Shown: positions 1 to 9,559 of the stretch, one piece after another
Layout: each line of letters begins with the position of its first letter
How positions within the stretch are numbered: the first letter of the stretch is position 1
Source: Chondrilla cf. caribensis
Lineage: Eukaryota; Porifera; Demospongiae; Chondrillida; Chondrillidae
Direction of reading: 5' to 3'
NCBI GenBank assembly: GCA_964020155.1
Contig: OZ026552.1
Location: 4,444,048-4,508,047, forward strand
Length of the DNA: 64,000 nucleotides
Translations under genes and position numbers: made by a program
The notes under the pieces: model-generated
What the model was told of the DNA's origin: nothing
What the model saw: the letters and a program-made list of their open reading frames with translations, nothing else
Database searches by the model: none

Positions 1-289
1 TGCAGGCTTCACAGAGGAGGGAGCAAACAGGAAGGAAGAAGTGGCCCAGTTCCTGGAGCAGGCCACCCTAACGAAGGGTCTGGAGCACAACAACATCCTC
101 AAGCTTATCGGCCTGTGTGCGGAGGACGGCTACGTCCCACTGGTCCTCTACCCCTACTGTGAACACGGGAACATGCAGTCATTCCTTGAGAAGTGCAGAC
201 TCTCCATATTGACTGATGGGAGACAAGTGAGTAGTGTGTGTACATATACGTATGTGTTTGCACATGTATATGTGTGTGTGTGTGTGTGC

Positions 290-335
<46 letters not shown>

Positions 336-344
336 ACATGTATA

Positions 345-408
<64 letters not shown>

Positions 409-661
409 CCACACTGGGACACAGGATTGTATCCATAGCTTAATTCAGTAAGTTCCGTCTTCTCAACATAGAGGTCAATCTTCCTGTACAAGACCTATAT
501 GTACTGTATATTACTGTACATACATACTTTCCTCTGCAGATGGTGACTGTACAGCATCAGTTGACATTCTGTTTACAAATAGCCGAAGGGATGTTGTTTC
601 TTTATCAGAATGGCATTGTCCATCCGGATTTAGCTCTGAGAAACTGCTAGTATGTTACACA

Positions 662-706
<45 letters not shown>

Positions 707-2758
707 TGTTTGTGTTTGTGCATGTGTGTGTGTACACCTGTAAATAATCACATGTAATGTACTCCATCCTAACTCAAATTCCCCACTCTGTCCTTCCCTC
801 CTCCGCATAGCATGGACGCCAACTTCACAGTGAAGATATCCGACGGTGCCCTCACCCCAGACCTCTATCCTGACCTCTACCACAAGGTGTACGGCGTGAA
901 GCGTCCTGTGAGGTGGTCAGCCCTGGAGACACTCACACAAGGCATCTGTGGATCAAAAAGCAATGTGGTGAGTATACTTCTGATGTACAAATGTGTACAA
1001 ATATGTACGTACGTATGTACATATGTGTATTCTACAACCTAAGAACAATGCTGTTATACGGTAATACATGTATACATATGTGCATATGTACACACGTACT
1101 GTGTAAGCAAAGAGCAATGGTGTGAGTACCATACATACGTATGTACATATGTACTGTGCATACTGTGTGAACAAAGAATAATGTTGTAAAAGTGCTCCAT
1201 ACGTGTGCACACATGCATTCTGTACGTGTGTACTGCGCAATTGCTTTGTACAATATCGTGGGAAAACTGCTACCCTGTGAAACCCAACACCCACATTCTC
1301 AGCACCCAGTAGTGTTACGACGTGCATGCCTGTAATTGGCTCTCATGAGATATATACATTGGCTTGGGTTTGCTTCAGATGCCAAGTTAGTAATGAGCTC
1401 GTATAGTGGCCCACGCATGTACGTACAGTGGGACAAGATGCATGCTGCTACTGGAGACAGTTGTATGGTGAGGGGCGTACACCTTAGTGTTTCTGATATG
1501 CGGCTGACGATTTGCGGAAAGGGTCCCTTTGAAGTGCTGCCAAGTTGACACTTGTCAGCTCCTGTTGAGTGCAGACAAGCGTCCATCCGTGTGTGTCTAC
1601 ACATTCCAACGGTTCGTCAATCATTTCCATTGGGTATGCGGTTAATTGTTTGCTGCTATTCGCTCTACTGTGGTGTTCATCACACCTGCACAGTATACAC
1701 ATACATTCTGTTAGTTATTGGTGCATGGTAGTACCATGGTGCAGCTGTCCTACAGCAGCTGTAGTCATGTACACAGTTAGACCCTCACAACTACCCCTCT
1801 GAGGGACCTGTGTCCTTGGTGTACCGATAATCCTGTGATCTGTGTAATTCGAGCTCTTGTGTGCGAGACCACCTACCTTTACAGACTCCTGTAATGAGTC
1901 TGGAGGAGGTCCTAGAAACATTTTCCAGTGAATGTGGTGTCTACATGGTACTTTGTTTATGTTATGTATTCAACGGACCCCTTTTCAAAGACTACCTCCA
2001 CACAAGAACAGCTCTCTTTCATGCGCACTATCAAACTCCTCTATGGGTATAATTTGTACAGTTAAGTGTGTACCTCTATAGCTAATTTCACTTTCACAGA
2101 TCCTTTGGGTGTTCTTTCACAACTGTGTTACTGCACAACCTCTTTATGAATGTATACATTGGGACCAGCCACTTTGTCCACTGTAGAGAGGTTGTCCACT
2201 CTTCCAATGTATTTACACTATAGGAGGGTACATTTTGGTGCCATGGAAACTGTCCTTTGTAGGGAGGTAATTCCTATTGTGTCCTTCAATAGAGGTTCCA
2301 TTGTATGTTGAAGCTCTTTCCTATAATATACTTGGCAGTATTTGTCTTAAATGGAGTACCCTTTACCAGTGAACCGATAATATTGTGTATGTATCTCCCT
2401 GATTGTGACTTCATGGGGATGTTTCCACAACTGAGGGAACATCTCTTTGTGTCTTGGTATTGTCTTACGTGATCACACCTACTCTGTGGTACCTGGCAAC
2501 CGTTTTTCTTCTCCGTGTAGTGGACCTTTGGGATCACTTGTGTGGAAACCTTCACTCTGGGTGAACTGCCGTACTCGTCTGTAAGGAATCGCAACATCCT
2601 GGCTCACGTGTTGATGGGGAACAGGCCAGTGAGGCCCACCAGCTGTCCCCCTGATGTGTAAGTGTTTCAATGTGGGTGTGTCCTTGTAGGGTTGGTAGAG
2701 ATTTGGTTTTGTGAGTTTAACTGTAACCAGTTTTGGCTCGTGTGGAAAGTAATGATTG

Positions 2759-2821
<63 letters not shown>

Positions 2822-3789
2822 CCTGTGTGTTAGTAAGTAGGGCTCAACTTACAATTGTTCAAACCATACACAAACTGAACTGAATACTATACATAGATAC
2901 ATTATGATTTCATGTACATATACACATACTGTACTATTATCTTATATGTTTACTATGCTGTACTTGTCTTTATTGTAGGTATGACCTGTTAGCAGAGTGC
3001 TGGTTAGAGATGACACAGTACAGACCTGGGTTTGCTGAACTGGTGCAGAGACTCCAACTAATAGTGAAAGATTTCACAGTGAGAGAGGCGGCCGAGATCG
3101 ACGGGATCATCGAGGACCTCAATCACTACACCGGACCCTACATGTCTCCTCCGAGTGAGAAGAAGATGCTTGCTCAACCTTATCACAGACCAACGGGATC
3201 AGCCAGCACAATATCAGAGTCAGACCTGCCTCAGGATGAAGAGGAAATCATTGATAAGGAAAATCCTCACGTGGTAGATCCTGGGAATCAATCACTAAAC
3301 AGCGCACGTTTGAAATCAGACACACCAACACCTCAACCCACAAGCGGTCCAATATTCACGTTTCGTGAACGTCACCTCACCAACTTGTCGACTTTCTCCA
3401 GTGACTCCAATCACTCCCATCCACCTCCGATGTTGACCAGATCCAGAGAGGGCTCGCTACGGCGCACCCCCGTCCCATCGCCCCTTCCCACTCCGAGGAC
3501 ACCAATTCCAGTTCGAGTTCCGGTACCACCCATAGCAGTTCATTCTGAATCAGCTCCAACACACACCCAATCTGTATCTTCTGGCCGTTCGTCAACAGAT
3601 GTTTCAAGTGCAAGTCAGAAGCAACTTCTTCCCAAAGAGCAACAGGAAAACACTTTGGACAAGAAGAGAAGCGATTCAAAGAGTAGACTTTCAGATCCAT
3701 TCTTAGGAATGAACATCTCTCTAGGAGAAGATTTGGAGGACGACTTCATGGCTGCTTTTGATACAGTGTTGACAAAACACACAAAGTAG
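1..3789 (+). CDS. RYK: RYK/Derailed-like atypical receptor tyrosine kinase, 3' part
   Basis: Exons: 1-226 (enters from the left edge), 540-649, 811-967, 2521-2657, 2979-3789; all introns are GT-AG and the joined frame stays open. The product covers the kinase domain from the alpha-C region onward, so the ectodomain, membrane span and VAIK lysine lie outside. The catalytic loop reads HPDLALRNC: the Asp is kept but HRD has Pro for Arg. The DFG position reads SDGAL, followed by [12 protein letters not shown]-x-A motif in place of DFG is the hallmark of RYK (DNA in vertebrates), and the following [11 protein letters not shown] and NVWTFG blocks also match that family. RYK proteins are Wnt co-receptors with weak or no kinase activity. 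After the kinase C-lobe (ends near [11 protein letters not shown]...) comes a Ser/Pro/Thr-rich cytoplasmic tail of about 220 residues, much longer than in vertebrate RYK. RYK-class assignment is confident; orthology is less so. Confidence 0.82.
270..405. repeat. TG microsatellite in RYK intron 1
   Basis: Two blocks of (TG)n separated by the motif TTTGCACATGTATATG. It lies wholly inside the intron between the exons ending at 226 and starting at 540 and creates spurious long open frames on both strands. Confidence 0.95.
666..714. repeat. TG microsatellite in RYK intron 2
   Basis: A (TG)n run starting about 15 bases after the donor at 650. It is intronic. Confidence 0.95.
968..2520 (+). other. 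RYK-like intron 3 (1.55 kb), no gene seen
   Basis: The donor GTGAGT at 968 and the acceptor TAG ending at 2520 bracket this stretch. Short open frames in it have no recognisable protein content. It is rich in TACGTA/TACATA-type words, as are other introns here. Confidence 0.75.
2761..2818. repeat. TG microsatellite in RYK intron 4
   Basis: An almost pure (GT)n run between the exon ending at 2657 and the exon starting at 2979. Confidence 0.95.
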
Positions 3790-4050
3790 CAACCTTTTTC
3801 CTACATAATTATAATTAAGGTAGTGACTAATCTTAAATTTATGCTCTTACATTAATGAGGTTTTATATCACCTATGCACTACATGTACTGTATACAATTG
3901 TATGTCTTGTGGACTGTGTACGTACTGTATATAATTTTGTAAGTGGTATCTAGGGTCTATGATTGTACGCTGTTAGTGGCACATGAAATTCCCGTTTCAA
4001 TTCATGACAAGAGAAATTGGAACCCGGTTTGCGATCACGGCGTGTGGAAA

Positions 4051-7000
4051 ATGGCGCATTTTGACAGGTTTGCTCGTGGTTCTCCACTGTACGGCGAAGG
4101 TGGAGGCGACCCGAGAGAGAGAGCGTTAAGATCCATATTCAGTAAGTTATTGCACCGCTCTGGTATTATGTGCATGTTCGTGATTTGTAATTCCTCGCAA
4201 TCTTCATGTATTTTTGCTCATATGCAGTATGATTCACCAATAACTGTAGATATCATAAATGTACAATTATTGGTGTATTATATTATAGATTCTGTGTGAT
4301 TTAAGACGGTTTATAATGAATAAGAGTTGTCGCAGGACACGTGTATAGTGTATTTCAGCAGTATTATACGTATATACAGTACAGGCCAACTTGCTTAGTA
4401 AGTACCTTGAAGGGCAAATCTGTACTTTTTATCAGAGGTACTTACTATCAGTACTGGTTGATATAGTGTACATGTGCAAGGGACTGAGTGAAGTGTATGC
4501 ACTAACCAGGAGTATGTACTAACCCAAGTACTTACCAAGCAAATTACGCTGTACGTATCCTGTGTTGGGTGGTAGCATTTCTACAGTTATGTACTAAGCA
4601 AAACAGTGACTGGTTCACCAAATGCAACAGAGTTTCTGGATGTGGTTGGTCAAGGAATCTGACCATTTTATCGTGCTCAACCTGTGTCATATGCTACGTT
4701 ATACTGTAAGACAACTGATTTCACAGGGTAGATATGTGACTGGCTCAACAATGTGTGCTGCAGCGTGTAGATTTCATGTTGGGCAAGCCTCTTTTCAGCT
4801 GTGTGGTGTCTCTTCACATGGTGTCTCACAGTTTCAAGTTCTCCCACACTGCATGTAGTCTTCTTTGACAATCTTGACCTGATTGGTTGGGGTAGACCAG
4901 GCACGTTCAAGCAGTTACATGCTAGCAAAAACTTCACAATTGATTCATATAAATTCCCAGCTACCTTCATCAGTGAATCTCTATCGACTGTAACTGTAAC
5001 AACATTCTGTTGATTGTATAGGTTTTGGTACCATATATATGCCTCAGAATTCTGTCTTGCTATTGTACAAAGTGGCCAGAAATCTACTCTAATGTGTAAT
5101 GATATACAAGACGAATGGTCATTACATTATTGCCTCTGCTGCTTCTTCTTCCTTTTCCAGTTGCGAATATTGCTTTCGAAACTACGGAAGAGGAATTGAA
5201 AGGCGTCCTGTCTCAAGTAGGGCCAGTGGTACACTTCAGGTAAGTTGATGGAGCATGTAGTTTATATAGCGCGAATTCTCACATTTCAACGTCACCGGCC
5301 TTGTGGCGCAATGGATAACGCGTCTGACTACGGATCAGAAGATTGCAGGTTCGAATCCTGCCAAGGTCGTTTTTCCTTTTTTTTTTTTTTCATTTTTTTT
5401 TTTTCATATTTCTCCACGAAGTGGGAACCTTACCGTCTATGCAAGCATGTTTATTCAAGACTAGATTTTATACACTTCACTATTTATCTCTCCTTGATCA
5501 ACTATGTTCTCCTCTGTTAATTTTTGTACAATTCATATTAGGATGGTGTATGATCAGCATTCTGGTAGGCCGAAAGGGTTTGCTTTTTGTGAATACCAAG
5601 ATGTGGAAACAGCTCAGAGTGCCCTGAGGAACCTGCACGAACAGATGCTAAATGGCAGACCGCTGAAGTTGGATAGTGCTGCCAATGCACCAGACGATAG
5701 ATTCAAAGGTACGAGGTATCTGGTGTTCCATTGACACGGCTTACAATCTGTATTTGAATTGAATGGATCCAATTTCTGTGATCATGCCTGTGTAGGTCCT
5801 CCTCCACCTCCTGGAAGACCCCCTATTGAGGTTAGCTGGATGTGTTTGTGTGAACAGTAAAATAGCCGATGGAGTGATGCAAACAAACGGACTATCTATA
5901 CTCTACAGCACATTGCACGCAATCGAATAGAAAATCTGATACATACGTACATACTTATAAATTATAATAGTAGGACTCTACGTACATATTGCATATACGT
6001 ATCTCAAGACTCAATGTAACACTTACATATCTCATTTTTATTTGAAGCCACGTGTCTATGGTCCACCTGTTCCACCACAAGCTGCACCGGAAGAAATCAC
6101 TAAAGCAGTGGCCAGTTTACCTCCCGAACAGATGTTTGAACTCATGAAGCAAATGCAGGTGTGTGTGTGTGTGTGTACATGTGCATTTGTCAGTACATAC
6201 GTACACATTCCTTTACAGTTATTCTGTGTTGATGTATTATAAGTGGTTACTGTTCTTCGAATGTTAGCCACTGTGTGCTCAATTTTAGGTGTGCATCAAG
6301 AACAATGCAGAAGAAGCCAGGCAGCTGTTGCTACAGAATCCTCAGTTAGCCTATGCTCTGTTACAAGCTCAGGTCATTATGAGATTGATAGACTCGGGTG
6401 TGGCCCAAGAGATGCTGCATCGTAGTGGCTCATCGAGAATGGACCAAGCTCCGCCTCCTCCATCCTCATCACGCCCACCACCTGGACCATCTGATGTACA
6501 CAAAGATCTTCCTCCCCCTCCACCCCCCCACACACAACCACCCGGAGGAAGTCAGTCTGTGTAAGTCATGATGCAATAGACCCTCACTCATCCTATTAAT
6601 ATGTTGTCTACATGCATCCAAAGTAGGATTTGCTGTACTTCTGTTGAATATGAAATATGGTATCTGGCATATGGTGTGTTTGGTCACTACGCAATTCATG
6701 TCTATCTAATCATCATTCACTGCTGTACGTAAACCTGCTTGATTCTTATGACCTATAAACTATGCATTGTTATTATACCTCCCGGTATGTACTCTCCTGT
6801 CCACAATGAATCATGAGTTGACTTTGGTACACACGAACTCAAGGACAATGTGTGTCCAAGTAGTAAACTGCATGGTTGGGTTACATGGCTGGTCTCCTGT
6901 ATCCCTTTGCAGTTTGTAAGTCAATTAGTTCCCGTAAGTATTGCAGTAATCCACATAGTTTACCATTATTTAAAATTTATGCAAATCTGGAGTGTCTTGT

Positions 7001-7569
7001 GTGAGACATTGCTGTACCAAGATGTAGGTACCATTGTTCTTATATTTACATTGTGTGTTATTCAGTCCGTCGTCTTCCAAGGGACATCCGGCACCGACTC
7101 CTCTACTCCAACCTATAAAACAGCAACCTCCAAGTGGTCCATCAAGAGCTCCACCTGCTCCTCCACCTGCTCCGCAGCCCTCCTCAAGCACACCCCAGAC
7201 AGGTGGGTAGACTTTTTTAACGATTGTACTAGATACTGTCAACATAACTGAACAATACATGAAATTGATCTAATTAAAGTTGTTTAGTGTTTTCTGCTAT
7301 CCTCGTGTACATTTTAAAATTATGGACAAGGTGTAAATGTTCTGAATGAATAACAATAACAATAATACTTTATTCAGTGTGTATATAATTTTAATTGAAA
7401 CTGTTAATTGTTCATGTGTAACATTGTAGATGACGAAGAAAAGGAACAGCTCATTAAGCAAGTTTTAAGTCTCAGTGATGAACAGGTTGCCTTGCTTCCT
7501 CCTGACCAGAGAGAGAGTATTATTCAACTGAGGGAGCAGCTGAAGAAGCAGGCAATGGCAGGATTGTAG
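4051..7569 (+). CDS. CSTF2: Cleavage stimulation factor subunit 2 (CstF-64), complete
   Basis: Eight exons: 4051-4141, 5161-5239, 5542-5708, 5796-5830, 6048-6158, 6289-6560, 7066-7202, 7430-7569. They sum to 1032 nt, exactly 343 codons plus TAG, with GT-AG at every junction. CstF-64 binds the GU-rich element downstream of the poly(A) site during mRNA 3'-end cleavage in the nucleus. The protein has an N-terminal RRM (RNP2 SIFIANI near residue 28; RNP1 KGFAFCEY at 68-75). It then has the hinge that binds CstF-77/symplekin (about 125-200, with SLPPEQMFELMKQMQ and LLLQNPQLAYALLQAQ), a Pro-rich linker, and the small C-terminal helical domain (last 46 residues, QVLSLSDEQVALLPPDQR). It is shorter than vertebrate CSTF2 and has no MEARA repeats. 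The start follows GAAAATGGCGC and begins 261 bp after the RYK-like stop. Confidence 0.95.
4377..4551. mobile_element. MITE-like element, family 1 (in CSTF2 intron 1)
   Basis: It begins CAGTACAGGCCAACTTGCTT and ends with the inverted counterpart (AAGTACTTACCAAGC...GCTG), flanked on both sides by TA (4375-4376 and 4552-4553). It is homologous to copies at 30321 and 43321. TIRs starting CAG and a TA target duplication fit a non-autonomous Tc1/mariner or pogo derivative. Confidence 0.7.
5297..5369 (+). tRNA. tRNA-Arg (anticodon ACG)
   Basis: A 73-nt cloverleaf inside CSTF2 intron 2. The acceptor stem GGCCTTG pairs with CAAGGTC (one G-T), followed by discriminator G at 5369. The anticodon arm TCTGA-CTACGGA-TCAGA gives ACG. 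The T arm contains GGTTCGAATCC and the D arm carries the A-box-like TGGCGCAATGGATAA. There is no intron in the tRNA. A T-rich run starting at 5370 would serve as the Pol III terminator. It is in the same orientation as its host gene. Confidence 0.95.
5370..5405 (+). terminator. Poly-T Pol III terminator after tRNA-Arg
   Basis: Several T runs, the longest above ten, start directly after the tRNA 3' end. This is the usual RNA polymerase III stop signal. Confidence 0.75.
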
Positions 7570-8082
7570 ACAGTGTCACATTCATTCTGATTCTTTTATT
7601 GTGTCAATTGAAGTTTAGTTTCTGCATGACACTGTCTAATGTCTGCTACTGGTCGACTATAGGACCTTGTAAGTCGGTTGTGCAATCTTGTAGGAATGTG
7701 ATAAATCTCCGTTTTCAAGAAACTTGATTCTGATTCTGCAGTGTATGTGTGTGGACCCAGGTACTTATCGTGGTGCATCTGTGGGCCCATGTTAAGCAAT
7801 TCATGGTATTGTAGAATTAAGCCATCTCGAATTGTCCAGCTCTGTGTTAGATCATGTTGCAAACTAGAGCTAATTTGGGAAAACTTGTAAAATTTACATA
7901 ATGGGAAAATTTGTACCTATCGGTATTGCATGTATAGCACATCCTGTAAGTATAATATTATTAGCAATATTGTGCATTGTGTGTGCATGCCATGTCGGTA
8001 CAACCATAGAAGTCCTATGATGCATGGTTATATTTCCCATCCATTCTTGTCATATATCCGCATGCATATGGTTAGGTGCCTA
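7570..8082 (+). other. CSTF2 3' UTR and short CSTF2-ASCC3 spacer
   Basis: This stretch follows the CSTF2 stop and recurs after the other CSTF2 exon-8 copies (23051, 50987, 60083), so it belongs to the duplicated block. No gene is seen. In units starting at 50848 and 59943 the same spacer leads into ASCC3 exon 1; here it leads directly into a fragment of ASCC3 exon 4. Confidence 0.7.
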
Positions 8083-8301
8083 TTGGCCCTTATCCAGCTA
8101 GTGTTGCTTCCAAGGCCTTCACTGTTGTGCAGAGACTGAAGAAGAACTTTGGAAACAAACCTTTCCTGGATTTACCTCAGATGGAAGTACAGACACGTAA
8201 AAAGTTTGGTAGTGAACTTCCGTTTTCATTTCTTGGACAGATCCAGTGTGCTAACATGGCACCTATCAAGTCTTCCAGGGATGAGAATGACAGTTTATCA
8301 G
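8083..8301 (+). pseudogene. ASCC3: ASCC3 exon 4 fragment (unit 1)
   Basis: It encodes the GPYPASVASKAFTVVQRL and FGSELPFSFLGQIQC blocks also found in the intact exon 4 at 61396-61985. Exons 1-3, the start of exon 4 and its last two-thirds are missing. It breaks off at DENDSLS and continues into unrelated intron-derived sequence with a stop. This unit sits next to the intact CSTF2 and so occupies the ancestral position of ASCC3, yet it has lost the 5' end. Confidence 0.8.
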
Positions 8302-8397
8302 ACATCACAGGAAACCTTGACTGGTTCCAGCCTCTCTAAATTGTACATTTGATACTCACCACATGTGGTTGTCTTGTGATACTACATCCTGTTACAG

Positions 8398-8438
8398 ATG
8401 ACTATGATAATATGCAATATGTCTACCTTACTCCTGAG
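8398..8438 (+). pseudogene. ASCC3: ASCC3 exon 6 (unit 1), in-phase relic
   Basis: A 41-nt exon-like segment between TTACAG and GTATCC. With the single base left by exon 5 it reads DDYDNMQYVYLTPE in frame. The homologue at 62639-62673 is 35 nt, also phase-compatible. Exon 5 is absent in this unit, so it cannot be part of a working transcript here. Confidence 0.6.
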
Positions 8439-9559
8439 GTATCCAGTAATTACCAATTGTCACTTTGCGTACTTTTTGGATGCTTACGTATGTGTATGTT
8501 TACAGTGCGTATGATTTCATCATCACATGTATATGCAAGAGATACATACACGACAGCTAGGCATTCAAATCACTCTTCAGAGGAAGCCGTTTTGGGTATC
8601 GAATTTTTAACTTACAATTGTCCATGTATAAGACACCCATACGTTTCTAAACCAGGACTGATTCAATATTCATATGTTTTTAAAACAGCATCTGTGTCCA
8701 TATTTACTCTTTTTTAACCCATACACATTGCTGTAGAATGCCCATAGTACGTTTGCCTTTTTCCAACATATACCATATGTACTTGTGTAGAGAGTCTTAC
8801 GAAAGTAGCTTTTTTGTCTGCCTAACATATGCACATATCTCTCTCCACACGGGTCTACATCATCTAGATTGTCTTCTTGTACATATTGCATATATACATG
8901 CATGCATATATAGTAGTATACATTATGTAAGTATAATATGTTGAATTAAATCGATTTTGTAAACTCCATATTATGTATATGCTTGTTTCTATAAATGTTT
9001 ATACATGTATAATACTAGATATAATGTGTGTGTACAGTATGCCATAAAGCAGGAATTTTTTGTGGGACAAAATTTTCACAGATTTTGTGGTTTCGTGGGA
9101 ATAAAATCCATGAATGAGGCATAATTGTGTTCTCGTTCTGCACAGTAAGCCTGCATTTGCGAATATTTTATCCAGGAATTTTCATTTTGAAGCCATCCGT
9201 GAAAATTTTGTCCTGTGTAAATTTCCCATTATACAGTATATCATATCTCATTCGATATACATACCGTTACAGTATGGTACATATAGTTAGTGCTCAAAAT
9301 TATTATTTCTTCACTTTTATGAATAATTTCAGCTTATAATAATACAGTACAATTGCAATGATATGATCATTCACTATGTGAAGTACATGTATGTTTAATG
9401 TAAACAGCTTTAAATTTGTGGGTCAGTAACAGGTGATGTAATGCAATATGTGAATAACAGGGCTCATGCAATGACTATGAACAGTCTTGCAATGCATAAT
9501 AATAATAATAATAACATGCAAGTCAATCCAGGTGATTATGAGCTTATAAGATGCGTTAA
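8439..9559. other. ASCC3 intron 6, 5' part (unit 1)
   Basis: No gene is seen. It contains a family-2 MITE (9038-9240) and AT-rich sequence shared with the regions left of genes C, E, G and H. It leads to the 3' end of minus-strand gene A. Confidence 0.65.
9038..9240. mobile_element. MITE-like element, family 2 (copy 1)
   Basis: The ends are inverted copies built around a GGGAAATTTT core (left TATGCCATAAAGCAGGAATT; right, reverse-complemented, TATACTGTATAATGGGAAAT). An internal GGACAAAATTTTCA occurs on both sides. It is homologous to 25794-26007 and 38782-38995. No coding capacity is seen. Confidence 0.6.

Noticed and set aside
41..491. Open frames of repeated Cys-Val or His-Thr on both strands
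   Set aside because: They are translations of the TG/CA microsatellite. Only the first ~186 bases (the kinase exon ending at 226) are coding. The same holds for CA-tract frames at 21812-22257, 37211-37732, 50435-50810 and 59437-59871.
5245..5627. Open frames across the tRNA and poly-T region
   Set aside because: The first covers a tRNA gene and intron. Only the part from 5542 is CSTF2 exon 3, in another frame.
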